DNA of 64,000 nt from PALSA-660 sp963726435 (GCA_963726435.1 CAVSCJ010000007.1:1-64000), one strand, 5' to 3'. Shown: positions 18,159-27,302, counted from the stretch's first letter. Notes: generated by a model from the sequence alone, not told the origin. Numbers and translations: made by a program.

Positions 18159-19314
18159 AGCGCAGCGCTTCCACGGGGTTCATCGATGCCGCGTGATACG
18201 CGGGGTACAGGCCGCTGACGACGCCGAGGACCAATGCGAACGAGACGGACCCGATGGCGAGGGAGGGTGTCACGAGGAACAGCTTGCTCCCGCTCTCGCC
18301 GGCGGCGGCGTTCAGCCCGGTGGCGATCAGCCAGCCGAGCGCCAGACCGGTCAGCCCGCCGATCAGCCCGACGACCGCCGCCTCGGCGACGAACTGCCGC
18401 ATGATCTGCCCGTCGGACGCGCCGATCGCTTTCCGGATGCCGATCTCGCGCGTCCGTTCCATGACCGACATAGTCATGGTGTTGATGACCGAAAGCCCCC
18501 CCACCAGCAGCGAGATCATGCCGATGCCGGTGATGATCGCCGTGAGTGTGCCGACGCTCGCGGCCACTCCCTCGATGAAGGCCGTGGGGCCGGTCGCATT
18601 CACGTCGGGCATCTTGCGGTTGATCTTCGCGGCAAGCTGGTCGGCGTCGGTTCCCGGCTTCGCGTAGACGATGATGCCGGTCGCGAGCGAGCGTTCGTCG
18701 AGGCTCTGCTTGAGCGTCGCCGGCAGACTGTCGTGAAGGATCTGCTGCGCGTCGGCCATCGGGATCGACACGCCGGAGTCGGGCGCGGTCAAGGTCGGCT
18801 CGAGTATGCCCACGACCTCGAACCTCTCGTCGCGGATCTCAACGCTCCGTCCGACCACCGCGTTCAGCTTGCCGACGACGTCCGATCCGACGACGCAGAC
18901 CTTGCGCTCTCCCGGCCTGATGTCCCGCCCGGCGGCGAAGCGGACGGGGAACGTCTCGTACCCGCGCTCCCGAAGGTCGGTGGCGGAGACCACCGGCACG
19001 CTGCCCATGCTCACGGTCGGCGGATCCTCGTCGAGCAGGAATCCGATCTGCGCGGAGGCGCGGGCGACGCCGTCGATGTGCTCGAGCTCCGCGACCTTCC
19101 GGATGTTGATCGGCGCTGTCCCGCCATAGCCGGTCGCCCCGGCCTCGGCGATCGAGACCTTGCCCTTGTAGTAGGTGATGCCGCCGTTGACGAGCAGAGT
19201 GAGCTTCTCCGACATCGCGCCCATCACCACAAGGGCGAGCACGCCGATGGTGATCCCGAAGATGGTCAGGAACGCCCTCAGCTTCCTGCGGAAGATGTTG
19301 CGGAGCAGACGCAT
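18151..19314 (-). CDS. ABC transporter permease, MacB/FtsX type, copy 1
   Basis: 387 residues. N-terminal helix (FLTIFGITIGVLALVVMGAM), a periplasmic MacB-PCD domain of about 200 residues, then three C-terminal helices around the FtsX domain (MTMSVMERTREIGIRKAIGA; SFALVLGVVSGLYPAYHAAS) ending NPVEALRYE. This is the mechanotransmission type of ABC system rather than a classical pore. Co-transcribed with the overlapping ATPase gene. Confidence 0.9.
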   Translation of the reverse strand: MRLLRNIFRRKLRAFLTIFGITIGVLALVVMGAMSEKLTLLVNGGITYYKGKVSIAEAGATGYGGTAPINIRKVAELEHIDGVARASAQIGFLLDEDPPTVSMGSVPVVSATDLRERGYETFPVRFAAGRDIRPGERKVCVVGSDVVGKLNAVVGRSVEIRDERFEVVGILEPTLTAPDSGVSIPMADAQQILHDSLPATLKQSLDERSLATGIIVYAKPGTDADQLAAKINRKMPDVNATGPTAFIEGVAASVGTLTAIITGIGMISLLVGGLSVINTMTMSVMERTREIGIRKAIGASDGQIMRQFVAEAAVVGLIGGLTGLALGWLIATGLNAAAGESGSKLFLVTPSLAIGSVSFALVLGVVSGLYPAYHAASMNPVEALRYE

Positions 19315-19445
19315 GCGACAAGGCCCCTCGAGAAGATGTGCCAGCCTCCCGTCCGAGACCCGCTCGGGCCATACCAGTATGCCCGAATCGGGCGGCCTGT
19401 CGCGCGCCGGGATGCCCCCGCCCGGGGTGACGCTACACTGGCGCC

Positions 19446-20429
19446 ATGAGCCCCCGCGCCGTGCCTCTCCGACTCGATCCCTCCGCCTGCGACGGGTGCG
19501 GACAGTGCGTACAGCGCTGCAAGAGCCGGGCGCTCAAGGTCGGCCCCGGCTACATCCTGGTGGACTGGGGATCGTGCGACGGCTGCGGAGCTTGCGCCGA
19601 GGCCTGCGGTCCGGGTGCGATCGTCTTGAAGGCCTCGGCCGTCCGGGGGGTACCGGACCCCGCGGGGAGGCCTGCGATGGTCGTAGCGAAGTCCGGGAAG
19701 AAGGCCGCGACTCCCTCCGAGGACGAGGCCCCCTCGAAGGCGGGGGCTGTAGCCGGTGGAGTGGAGTGGTCGCTGCCCGAGGCATTCCTGGCGCTGCTCA
19801 CCGCCTTCGCGCTCTACATCGGCGCGCAATCGATCCCGGGCGCCGTGGCGCATGCTCCCATATTCGCGGGCGCGACACTGCTCCTCTACAACGCCGCGCT
19901 CGCAGGCCTTCTCTACTCCCTCGCCAGGCGCAGGAGCACGCCGGTGTCGTCGGCCTTCCGGTTGGACGCGATCCCTGAATGGCGCTACCTCGGGCTGGCG
20001 GCGGCGCTGGCGGTGGGTTGCTGGCTGGTGTCCGTGGGATACCGAGCCGGCGCCCCGCTGGTCGGGTTCCAGCCGCCCGTAGCGGAAGGCCCCGACCTCG
20101 CCACGCTGTTCGGGTCGGGCGCCGTCGGCGCCGCGCTCACGATGGCCGTCGTCGCGGTCGCGGGACCTCTCGTGGAGGAGGCGCTGTTGCGTGGCGTCGT
20201 CCTGGGGGCGCTGAGACGCAGGTTCGGCGCTTGGCCGGCGATCGCGGTCTCGGCGCTCGCGTTCGCCCTGCTGCACGCGAGCGTCTGGTCGTTGCTGCCG
20301 CTGACGGTGCTCGGAGTCGCGCTCGGATGGCTGGCGGTGCGCAGCCGCAGCCTATGGCCGGCGATCGTTGCGCACGTGCTCTACAACGTGGTCTTCGTCG
20401 GTGCCGCGCTCTACAAGGCGGCGGGCTGA
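19446..20429 (+). CDS. Fusion of a 2x[4Fe-4S] ferredoxin domain with a CPBP intramembrane protease domain
   Basis: 327 residues with two parts. Residues 1-60 carry two ferredoxin motifs (Cys15, 18, 21, 25 in CDGCGQCVQRC and Cys44, 47, 50, 54 in CDGCGACAEAC). After a charged linker (about 75-105), eight or so membrane helices end in a CPBP/CAAX protease domain: Glu244-Glu245 and Arg249 (EEALLRG), His277 (LLHAS), His310 and Asn314 (HVLYN). Both sets of key residues are intact, so this could be a redox-linked membrane protease. Nothing else in the gene order says what it acts on. No frame change lies between the parts. Confidence 0.8.
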   Translation: MSPRAVPLRLDPSACDGCGQCVQRCKSRALKVGPGYILVDWGSCDGCGACAEACGPGAIVLKASAVRGVPDPAGRPAMVVAKSGKKAATPSEDEAPSKAGAVAGGVEWSLPEAFLALLTAFALYIGAQSIPGAVAHAPIFAGATLLLYNAALAGLLYSLARRRSTPVSSAFRLDAIPEWRYLGLAAALAVGCWLVSVGYRAGAPLVGFQPPVAEGPDLATLFGSGAVGAALTMAVVAVAGPLVEEALLRGVVLGALRRRFGAWPAIAVSALAFALLHASVWSLLPLTVLGVALGWLAVRSRSLWPAIVAHVLYNVVFVGAALYKAAG

Positions 20430-20571
20430 CTCCGGGGCCGGGCGCGCGGCCTCAGACGACGTCGGCGGGCGACCCTTGTGGGCCGACGTGATCGTGAACC
20501 ACACGGTCCGGCTCGGGTATCATCGTCGGGTCCCGCGGCATGCGAAGACCCACCCGGAAGGGAAGGTCGGA

Positions 20572-20859
20572 ATGGCTATCTCGGAGCAGCAAGTGCGCCA
20601 CGTGGCCCTACTCGCGCGCCTGGGCCTCAGCGACGAGCAGGTCGCGTCTCTGGGGAACGAGCTCAACCACATCCTCGAGCAGATCGACAGGATATCGGCG
20701 CTGGACCTGGCCGGCGTCGAGCCGACCGCCCACCCGATCCCGATCGTCAACGTGACGCGCGAGGACATCCAGCGGCCCTGTCTGAGCCGCGAGGACGCCC
20801 TGCTCAACGCGCCGGCGCAGCAGGACGGCGCGTTCCTGATCCCGAAGTTCGGCGGGTAG
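20572..20859 (+). CDS. gatC: Asp-tRNA(Asn)/Glu-tRNA(Gln) amidotransferase subunit C
   Basis: 95 residues, full GatC: QVRHVALLARLGLSDEQVAS, the ILEQIDRISALDLAGVEPTA region, and a C-terminal QQDGAFLIPKFGG. GatC ties GatA to GatB in the complex that amidates mischarged Glu-tRNA(Gln) and Asp-tRNA(Asn). ATG with GGAAGG-type RBS; gatA starts 13 bp downstream. gatB is separate, 5 kb away on the same strand. Confidence 0.93.
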   Translation: MAISEQQVRHVALLARLGLSDEQVASLGNELNHILEQIDRISALDLAGVEPTAHPIPIVNVTREDIQRPCLSREDALLNAPAQQDGAFLIPKFGG

Positions 20860-20872
20860 GGGAGGCACGAAG

Positions 20873-22375
20873 ATGACGCTGGACCTTTCCTCGCTGACCG
20901 TCGGCACCATCCGCGAAGGTCTTTCCGCGCGCCGCTTCTCCGCGGTGGAGCTCGCCGAGTCCGCGTATGCGCGCATCGACGCGGTGGAAGACGACGTCCA
21001 CGCGTTCAACTCGCTGTCACGGGAGCTGGCGCTCAAGGCCGCGCACGAGGTCGACGCCGCGGTAGCCGATGGAGGGGACCTCCCTCCGCTCGCGGGCGTG
21101 CCGGTGGCCTTCAAAGACAACATGAACCTGGTCGGGACGACCACGACCTGCTCGTCCAGGATCCTGGAGGGCTACCGCAGCGTCTACGACTGCACGGCCG
21201 TGCGCCGCATGCTCGACGCCGGGGCGGTGCCGATCGGCAAGTGCAACATGGACGAGTTCGCGTTCGGCTCTTCGACCGAGAATTCGGCCTTCGGCGTCAC
21301 GCACAACCCTTGGGATCTCGAGCGCGTGCCGGGCGGGTCCTCGGGCGGGTCGGCAGCGGCCGTCGCTGCCGGCGAAGCGGTGCTCTCCCTGGGCTCCGAC
21401 ACGGGCGGCTCCATCCGTCAGCCGGGCGCGCTCACCGGAACCGTCGCCATGAAGCCAACCTATGGCCGCGTGAGCCGCTACGGCGTCGTGGCGTTCGCCT
21501 CCTCGCTCGACCAGATCGGGCCGTTCTCCAAGACGGTCGAGGAGTGCGCGCAAGCAATGAACGTGATCTGCGGCAAGGATGCGATGGACGCGACCAGCGT
21601 GGCTTGCTCTTCGGAGGACTTCACGGCAGGGTTGCGCGACGGGGTGAAGGGGCTGAGGGTCGGAGTGGTACGCGACCTGCTGGACCTGGAGGGCTGCGAT
21701 CCCGCCGTGCGCGCCTCCGTGCTCGCGGCCGCCGACTCGCTGGCGGCCCAAGGCGCCGAGGTCGCGGACGTGGATCTGCCCTCGACGCAGTACGGTCTGC
21801 CCGCCTACTACATCATCGGACCGGCCGAGGCCTCCTCGAACCTGGCCAGATTCGACGGCATCCGCTACGGTCACCGCGCGGCCGATCCCGACGACGTGCT
21901 CGACCTCTACATGCGAAGCCGCGCGGAGGGCTTCGGACCCGAAGCGATCCGTCGGATCATGATCGGTACGTACGCTCTCTCGGCCGGCTACTACGACGCC
22001 TACTACGGTCAGGCGCAGAGGGTGCGCACGCTCATCATCCGTGACTTCGAGAGGGCCTTCGCGGACTTCGACGTGCTGTTGACTCCGACGTCGCCGACCA
22101 CCGCGTTCAAGATAGGGGAGAGGGCTGCCGACCCGGTGGCGATGTACCTCTCGGACGTCTACACGATCCCGGTCAACCTGGCCGGCAACACCGCGGTCAG
22201 CGTGCCGTGCGGCAGCATCGAGGGGTTGCCGGTCGGCCTGCAGGTCATCGGGACGCATTTCGCCGAATCGACGATCCTTCGGACCGCCTACGCGGTCGAG
22301 CAGGCGGCCGCATTCGACCGCGTGCCGGCGCTGGTGCGGGCCCTGGGAAGCGCGCGCGGAGAGATCGCGTCCTAG
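20873..22375 (+). CDS. gatA: Asp-tRNA(Asn)/Glu-tRNA(Gln) amidotransferase subunit A
   Basis: 500 residues of the amidase-signature family. It releases ammonia from glutamine for tRNA-dependent amidation. Catalytic Ser-cisSer-Lys elements: the lysine in VAFKDNMNL, the serine loop PGGSSGGSAAAVAAGEA, and SDTGGSIRQPG. RBS GGGGAGG lies before the ATG. Ends at a strong hairpin (22401-22445). Confidence 0.95.
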   Translation: MTLDLSSLTVGTIREGLSARRFSAVELAESAYARIDAVEDDVHAFNSLSRELALKAAHEVDAAVADGGDLPPLAGVPVAFKDNMNLVGTTTTCSSRILEGYRSVYDCTAVRRMLDAGAVPIGKCNMDEFAFGSSTENSAFGVTHNPWDLERVPGGSSGGSAAAVAAGEAVLSLGSDTGGSIRQPGALTGTVAMKPTYGRVSRYGVVAFASSLDQIGPFSKTVEECAQAMNVICGKDAMDATSVACSSEDFTAGLRDGVKGLRVGVVRDLLDLEGCDPAVRASVLAAADSLAAQGAEVADVDLPSTQYGLPAYYIIGPAEASSNLARFDGIRYGHRAADPDDVLDLYMRSRAEGFGPEAIRRIMIGTYALSAGYYDAYYGQAQRVRTLIIRDFERAFADFDVLLTPTSPTTAFKIGERAADPVAMYLSDVYTIPVNLAGNTAVSVPCGSIEGLPVGLQVIGTHFAESTILRTAYAVEQAAAFDRVPALVRALGSARGEIAS

Positions 22376-22400
22376 CCGAAAGCCCCTCGCGCGAACCTCG

Positions 22401-22445
22401 GCGGGGCCGCCACCGGAGCGCTTTCGCTCTCAGTGACGGCCCCGC
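22401..22445. terminator. Bidirectional terminator-like hairpin between gatA and the second ABC ATPase
   Basis: Outer 9-bp stem GCGGGGCCG / CGGCCCCGC with an inner GAGCG-CTTT-CGCTC stem, followed on the + strand by TCTTT. It sits between two convergent genes. Confidence 0.65.
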
Positions 22446-22491
22446 TCTTTCGCCCGGAGGCGCCGGGACGCATGTGGGAAGCGGTGCGGCG

Positions 22492-23274
22492 CTAGCAGCA
22501 GGCCGCGACCGCGGCGGGGGCGGGGGCGAACAGCGTGTCGAGCACCGTGCGCCGCGGCGCGGGCTCGGCTGCGGCCTCGTCGGCCTCGGCCAGCCCGTGG
22601 TCGGCGACGGCGCCGTCGCGCATCGAGATGGTCCGGTCGCATGCGGCGGCCACCTCGGGGTTGTGCGTGACGAGCACGAATGTGGTGCCGGTCTCGACGT
22701 TGATCTTGCGCATGACGGCGACGATCTCGTCGGAGGTCGCGGTGTCGAGGTCGCCGGTCGGCTCGTCACCGAGCACGATCGACGGGTCGTTGACCAGCGC
22801 GCGGGCTATGGCGACGCGCTGTTGCTGGCCGCCGGAGAGCTCGCTTGGCAGGTGCTTCTTGCGGTCGGCCAGTCCGACCAGTTCCAGCAGCTCCTCGGCA
22901 TGAGCGAGCGCCTCCCGGCGGGGAGTGCCGGCGTACTCGGCCGCGAGAGCCACGTTGTCGATCGCATTCAGCGTCGGTATCAGGTTGAAGCCCTGGAAGA
23001 TGAAGCCGATCTCCGTCCCGCGGACCTTGGTGAGCTCCTTGCCGCGCAGCTCGTCGACGCGGCGTCCGTTGATGAACACGCGGCCGGCGTCGGGCGTGTC
23101 GAGGCACCCGATGAGGTGCATCAGAGTCGACTTGCCGGACCCCGACGGGCCCACTATGGCCACCATCTCGCCGGCGGCGATCTCGACCGAGGCGCCGCGC
23201 AGCGCCGTGACGTCGTTGTCCTTGCCGAGCCGGTAGCGCTTGGTGACGCCGGTCGTGCGGATGACGGGGGTCAT
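22492..23274 (-). CDS. ABC transporter ATP-binding protein (MacB/LolD-like), copy 2
   Basis: Paralogue of the ATPase at 17.3 kb. Walker A GPSGSGKST, LSGGQQQRVAIARALVNDP, VLGDEPTGDLD and VTHNPEV are present. ATG 23274 was chosen because AGGAGGAGACCCG directly precedes it. An in-frame ATG at 23436, also with an RBS (GGGAGA), would add 54 Arg/Thr/His-rich residues. The C-terminal tail ends in two cysteines. It works with the permease encoded just upstream, and the pair probably answers to the divergent TetR regulator. Confidence 0.88.
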   Translation of the reverse strand: MTPVIRTTGVTKRYRLGKDNDVTALRGASVEIAAGEMVAIVGPSGSGKSTLMHLIGCLDTPDAGRVFINGRRVDELRGKELTKVRGTEIGFIFQGFNLIPTLNAIDNVALAAEYAGTPRREALAHAEELLELVGLADRKKHLPSELSGGQQQRVAIARALVNDPSIVLGDEPTGDLDTATSDEIVAVMRKINVETGTTFVLVTHNPEVAAACDRTISMRDGAVADHGLAEADEAAAEPAPRRTVLDTLFAPAPAAVAACC

Positions 23275-23448
23275 CGGGTCTCCTCCTGTGGTTGCGGTGC
23301 GGGTCGGCGTGCGGACCGCATGGACGCGGTCGCGCGGGGTCGCGGTCGGGTGGTGGTCGTGCGCCCGGACGCTGCGCTCGGCGCGGCGCCGGTTGTCGAG
23401 GGTGATCGTTTCGGCGCGCAGTTGATCGAGACTCATGGCTGCTTCTCC

Positions 23449-24606
23449 CTACTCGTAGCGCAGGGCGCGGACGGGGTTGAGACGCGCGGCATGCGCAGCG
23501 GGGTAGACGCCGCTCACGACGCCGAGCACGATCGCGAAGGCGAGCGCTCCGAGCGAGAGCCGAGTCGTGACGAGGAACAGCGCGTTGCCGTCTGCGCTGC
23601 CGGCGTTGAGCGCCCATGCCGCGACCGCTCCGAGCAGCAGGCCGGTGAGCCCGCCGGCGAGTCCGATCAGGCCGGACTCGGCAACGAACTGCCGGATTAT
23701 GCTGCCGCTGCCGGCGCCGATCGCCTTGCGAATGCCGATCTCACGGGTGCGCTCGGCCACGGCCATGGTCATCGTGTTGACCACCGACATGCCGCCGACG
23801 ATCAGGGCGATGAGCGCCACAGAGAAGATGATCCCGTTGAACATGCTCATCGAGGCGCCGACCGAGTCCTTGAACGCGCTCGGGCCCGACGACTTGATGC
23901 CGTCGACGCGCTTGCCGATGGTCTTGGCCAGCTTCTCGGGGTTCACGCCCTTCTTTGGGTAGACCACGATCGAGGTGCAGAGGTCGTGCACGTTCACCCG
24001 GCCACGGACGGCAGCCGGCAGGTCCTTGACGTAGAGGTCCTGGCCGTCGGCCAGCGTCATTGAGACGCACTGGTCGGGTGCCGTTAGGGTGCGGTCGGCG
24101 ATGCCGACGACGGTGAACTTCTTGCCGCGCACCTTGACGGTCCCGCCGACCTTGCCGTTGAGCTTCTTGGCGATGTCGAAGCCGAGCGTGACGTTGCCGT
24201 GATCGTCCTTGCGCAGGGCGCGTCCGGAGCTGTAGGTGACCTCGAACTTCTCGTAGCTGCCCGCGCGCAGGTCTGTGGCCATGATCATCGGAGGGACGCC
24301 GATGCTCATGGACGTGGACTTGTTGTCGAGCAGCATCGCCAGGCTCGCGGATGCCCTCGCGACCCCCTCGACCTTCTCGATCTCGTGGACCTTCTTCAGC
24401 GAGAGGGGACCGCCGAAGGTCCCCTGGACGCCGGCGTCGGTGATGGTGACCTTGTCGCCGTAGTAGCTGACGCCGCCGTCCACCATCAGGTTGAGCTTCT
24501 CGGCCATCGCCCCCATCACCACGAGGGCGAATACGCCGATCGTGATGCCGAAGATGGTGAGGAACGCGCGGCCCTTCCTCCGAAACACGTTGCGTACGAT
24601 TCCCAT
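23449..24606 (-). CDS. ABC transporter permease, MacB/FtsX type, copy 2
   Basis: 385 residues, clearly related to copy 1 (same N-terminal FRRKGRAFLTIFGITIGVFA, same TREIGIRKAIGAG, same ending NPVRALRYE-type), with a diverged periplasmic domain. One N-terminal and three C-terminal helices. It is the first gene of a unit divergent from tetR, with the repeat operator between them, so substrate-dependent derepression is likely. Confidence 0.88.
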   Translation of the reverse strand: MGIVRNVFRRKGRAFLTIFGITIGVFALVVMGAMAEKLNLMVDGGVSYYGDKVTITDAGVQGTFGGPLSLKKVHEIEKVEGVARASASLAMLLDNKSTSMSIGVPPMIMATDLRAGSYEKFEVTYSSGRALRKDDHGNVTLGFDIAKKLNGKVGGTVKVRGKKFTVVGIADRTLTAPDQCVSMTLADGQDLYVKDLPAAVRGRVNVHDLCTSIVVYPKKGVNPEKLAKTIGKRVDGIKSSGPSAFKDSVGASMSMFNGIIFSVALIALIVGGMSVVNTMTMAVAERTREIGIRKAIGAGSGSIIRQFVAESGLIGLAGGLTGLLLGAVAAWALNAGSADGNALFLVTTRLSLGALAFAIVLGVVSGVYPAAHAARLNPVRALRYE

Positions 24607-24653
24607 TCCTATCGCCTCCGGGCTGGTCGCTCCGACGTCACTTTTGTGAACGC

Positions 24654-24688
24654 CGATAACTTACAGGCGATAACTTACCGGCGATAAG
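24654..24688. promoter_or_regulatory. Iterated 14-bp operator repeats between the ABC unit and tetR
   Basis: Three copies of a CGATAAC-TTAC unit start at 24654, 24668 and 24682 (third copy partial: CGATAAG), so the period is 14 bp. They lie 48-82 bp upstream of the permease start and about 130 bp upstream of tetR. A TetR-family protein is encoded next door, so these are probable operators; direct repetition rather than a single palindrome is unusual for TetR. Confidence 0.5.
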
Positions 24689-24727
24689 GAACGGCTGTCA
24701 AGGGGTTTCTCGAAAGAATCTCGAAGA

Positions 24728-24756
24728 TTGACAGTTGACCAGAACGGCATTAACTT
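24728..24756 (+). promoter_or_regulatory. Putative tetR promoter
   Basis: TTGACA at 24728-24733, a 17-bp spacer and TAACTT at 24751-24756. The -10 region (TTAACTTATAG) resembles part of the operator repeat, which could allow autoregulation. Confidence 0.45.
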
Positions 24757-24818
24757 ATAGATGTACACAGAAGGAGGACGCCGAGGCGCCCGCCGTGGAG
24801 ACCTGGGAGAGATGCGAC

Positions 24819-25442
24819 ATGTGCGCGCGACCCGCGAATCCGGAACTGAAGGCCGAGATCGTGAAGGCCGCGACCCGCATCGTCGAGGGCTGCGGCCCCG
24901 ACTGCGTCACCATGCGGGAGGTCGCGGAGGAGGTCGGCTACAGCCCGACCACGCTCTACCTGTACTTCCGCGACAAGCACGACATCCTGCGGGAGGTCAT
25001 CGTCGAGGGCTTCGACGACTTCTCTGAGTTCGCGTCGATGTCGGAGGTCGGCCCGTCGGCGCTCGACCGGTTCCGCCAGCGCGCCCGGGCCCACATCGTC
25101 TGGGGCCTCATGCACCCGGGGCTCTACCGGCTGATGTTCGAGACTCCCGTCGAGGCCGACTGGGACCCCGAGGAGACGAAGCGCATCGACCGCGGCACGG
25201 ACGACTCGGTCCGCGTGTTGCGGGAGGCTGTGCGCGACGGCCTGCTGCCGAAGAAGACCGACGCGCTCTCCGTCGCCCTTGGGATCTGGGCGGCGGTCCA
25301 CGGCGTCGCTTCGCTCGCGATCTCGCGCCGCTTGTTCGGCGGGAGCGGCGCCGACGACGCGGCGGGCGCCGGCTATCTCAAGAAGGTCGCGGCCCTGAGC
25401 GACGGGATGGTCAACAATCTCCTGGCTTCCCACGAGAAGTAG
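24819..25442 (+). CDS. TetR/AcrR family transcriptional regulator
   Basis: About 207 residues. N-terminal HTH: AEIVKAATRIVEGCGPDCVT then MREVAEEVGYSPTTLYLYFR-DK. C-terminal ligand domain (LDRFRQRARAHIVWGLMHPG) of the TetR_C_13/WHG-like type. ATG 24819 (MCARPANPELKAE) with GGGAGAG upstream was chosen; an upstream GTG at 24795 has AAGGAGG too far away. Divergent from the second ABC exporter pair, which it probably represses. Confidence 0.85.
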   Translation: MCARPANPELKAEIVKAATRIVEGCGPDCVTMREVAEEVGYSPTTLYLYFRDKHDILREVIVEGFDDFSEFASMSEVGPSALDRFRQRARAHIVWGLMHPGLYRLMFETPVEADWDPEETKRIDRGTDDSVRVLREAVRDGLLPKKTDALSVALGIWAAVHGVASLAISRRLFGGSGADDAAGAGYLKKVAALSDGMVNNLLASHEK

Positions 25443-25496
25443 GGGCCGCCCCGCTGCGGGCAGCCCCTGGTGAAGCCGTTCTTGTCGCGCCCGACC

Positions 25497-26249
25497 CTAC
25501 GAGGCGTGCCTCAGCCTGGCGATCATCGCAGCAACCGCCGGCGACTCAGCCATCCTGCGCAAGTCCGCGACGTGGGGCATCTGCGCCATGCTGGGAAGAT
25601 GGGGGAGGTGCGGCAGGTGCGGCATCCTCTCGGCGATCCGTTGCGCGCCGAGGTAGGTCGCGACCGCGAGCAACCCGAGGCCTCCGAACAGGAAGGCTCC
25701 GATGATCAGCCCGGCTCTCGTGTCTATGATGACTCGCGAGTCGTCGGAGATCTGGGCGTTCCGCGCGGCCATGAAGCCCACCCAGCTGCGGGCGACAGAA
25801 GCGTCGCCGGCGACGACACAGCAGGCGCCTCCCTTCTCGATCTCCACGCTCTTCGCGACGATCACCGACGCGCCGCCTTGAGAGACCGCGGCATCCCCGG
25901 ACACCACCATCGCTAGGGCGGCTCCCTGCGTGAGACTGAGGCTCTCGGCGCTGATCGCTCCGACGACGGAGAGTTCGATGTCGGCATCACCGGCGACCGA
26001 TGCACTGCCCACGGCGCTCTTGCTCGCGCCGAACTCGCCACAGTTCACCGAACCGAACGCCGCCATCGAAGCCTCCATCACGTCCATCTCGACCAGGTCC
26101 TCCTCGAACACGATCGCGTCCTCCGGGGCGGCCTCGTCCTCGCTTGCTCCGTGCGCGTAGTCGTCGTCAGACATCTCGCTCATCTCCTCCATCTCAAGCG
26201 CCTTCGGGACCGCATCTCCCCCCGTCGACGCAGGCTCGACTTGGCTCAC
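25497..26249 (-). CDS. Membrane protein with beta-helix-like repeats, function unknown
   Basis: 250 residues. An acidic N-terminal 60 residues (Glu/Asp/Met-rich) is followed by about 110 residues of short imperfect repeats (SASVAGDADIELSVVGAISA, VSGDAAVSQGGASVIVAKSV, VVAGDASVARSWVGFMAARN) that look like stacked beta-helix turns, as in bactofilin-type or polymer-forming proteins. Then comes one membrane helix (AGLIIGAFLFGGLGLLAVAT) and a tail with MPHLPHLPHLPSMAQMPH. No enzyme motif is seen. It stands alone, divergent from carbamate kinase. A scaffold or surface structure is possible; that is inference. Confidence 0.6.
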   Translation of the reverse strand: MSQVEPASTGGDAVPKALEMEEMSEMSDDDYAHGASEDEAAPEDAIVFEEDLVEMDVMEASMAAFGSVNCGEFGASKSAVGSASVAGDADIELSVVGAISAESLSLTQGAALAMVVSGDAAVSQGGASVIVAKSVEIEKGGACCVVAGDASVARSWVGFMAARNAQISDDSRVIIDTRAGLIIGAFLFGGLGLLAVATYLGAQRIAERMPHLPHLPHLPSMAQMPHVADLRRMAESPAVAAMIARLRHAS

Positions 26250-26375
26250 GAGCCAGTATGTACCCGCCGTTCGCGGCGTTTGAGCCGCGGCCGCACGGGG
26301 TCACATACTGTTCTAGGCTTGCGCATGCCCGGCGACACCAGCCGAGCGGCATGCGAGCAGGGAGTCCGACGGAAG

Positions 26376-27302
26376 ATGAAGAAGCCGACCGTCGTCGTCG
26401 CCCTCGGGGGGAACGCGCTTCTCAAGCGCACCGACCCGATGACCGCCGACGCCCAGCGGGCCAACGTCAGGATCGCGGCTCGCGCGCTCGCGCCTCTGGC
26501 CGGCCAGTGCGACCTCGTGCTCGCTCACGGCAACGGCCCTCAGGTCGGGCTGCTGGCGTTGCAGGCGGCCGCGTACAAGGCGGTGGAGGCGTACCCGCTC
26601 GACGTGCTGGGGGCCGGCACCCAGGGGATGATCGCCTACATGGTCGAGCAGGAGCTAGGCAACCTGCTGCCCTTCGAGAGGCCGCTTGCGACGGTGCTGA
26701 CGATGACCGAGGTGGACGCTCACGATCCGGCCTTCGAAGACCCGACGAAGTTCGTCGGCCCCGGATACGAGAAGGCCGAGGCCGAGCTTCTCGCGTCAGA
26801 GAAGGGCTGGACATTCAAGCAAGACGGTGACGCCTGGAGGCGCGTGGTCGCTTCTCCCGAACCCAAGCGCATCTTCGAGTTGCGGCCCGTCAAGTGGCTG
26901 CTCGAGCACGGGACAGTGGTGATATGCGCGGGCGGGGGAGGCATACCGACCGTCTACCTCCCGGACGGGACGCGCACCCTGGTCGGGATCGAGGCCGTCA
27001 TCGACAAGGACCTCGCCGCCGAGCTGCTCGCACGCGAGATCGGGGCGGACCTGCTCATTCTGGCCACGGACGCGGAGGGGGTGTACGCCGACTGGGGGCT
27101 GTCGACGCAGCGCCTGCTGCGGCGGGTGACGCCGTTGGAGCTTGCGGCGCACGAGTTCGCGGAGGGTTCGATGGGCCCGAAGGTGGAGGCTGCGGTCCGG
27201 TTCGCCAAGCACACGGGGAACCGGGCGGCGATCGGACGGCTCGAGGACATACTCGACATCGTCGCAGACAAGGCGGGGACGAGCGTGGTCCCGGACCCGT
27301 AG
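26376..27302 (+). CDS. arcC: Carbamate kinase
   Basis: 308-residue amino acid kinase. It transfers phosphate between carbamoyl phosphate and ADP, giving ATP in arginine fermentation. Motifs: TVVVALGGNALLKR, LAHGNGPQVGLLALQ, VICAGGGGIPTVYL, IEAVIDKDLAAELLAREIGA, LILATDAEGVYADWG, and GSMGPKVEAAVRF. No arcA/arcB genes lie nearby. ATG 26376 chosen by alignment of the N terminus. Confidence 0.93.
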   Translation: MKKPTVVVALGGNALLKRTDPMTADAQRANVRIAARALAPLAGQCDLVLAHGNGPQVGLLALQAAAYKAVEAYPLDVLGAGTQGMIAYMVEQELGNLLPFERPLATVLTMTEVDAHDPAFEDPTKFVGPGYEKAEAELLASEKGWTFKQDGDAWRRVVASPEPKRIFELRPVKWLLEHGTVVICAGGGGIPTVYLPDGTRTLVGIEAVIDKDLAAELLAREIGADLLILATDAEGVYADWGLSTQRLLRRVTPLELAAHEFAEGSMGPKVEAAVRFAKHTGNRAAIGRLEDILDIVADKAGTSVVPDP

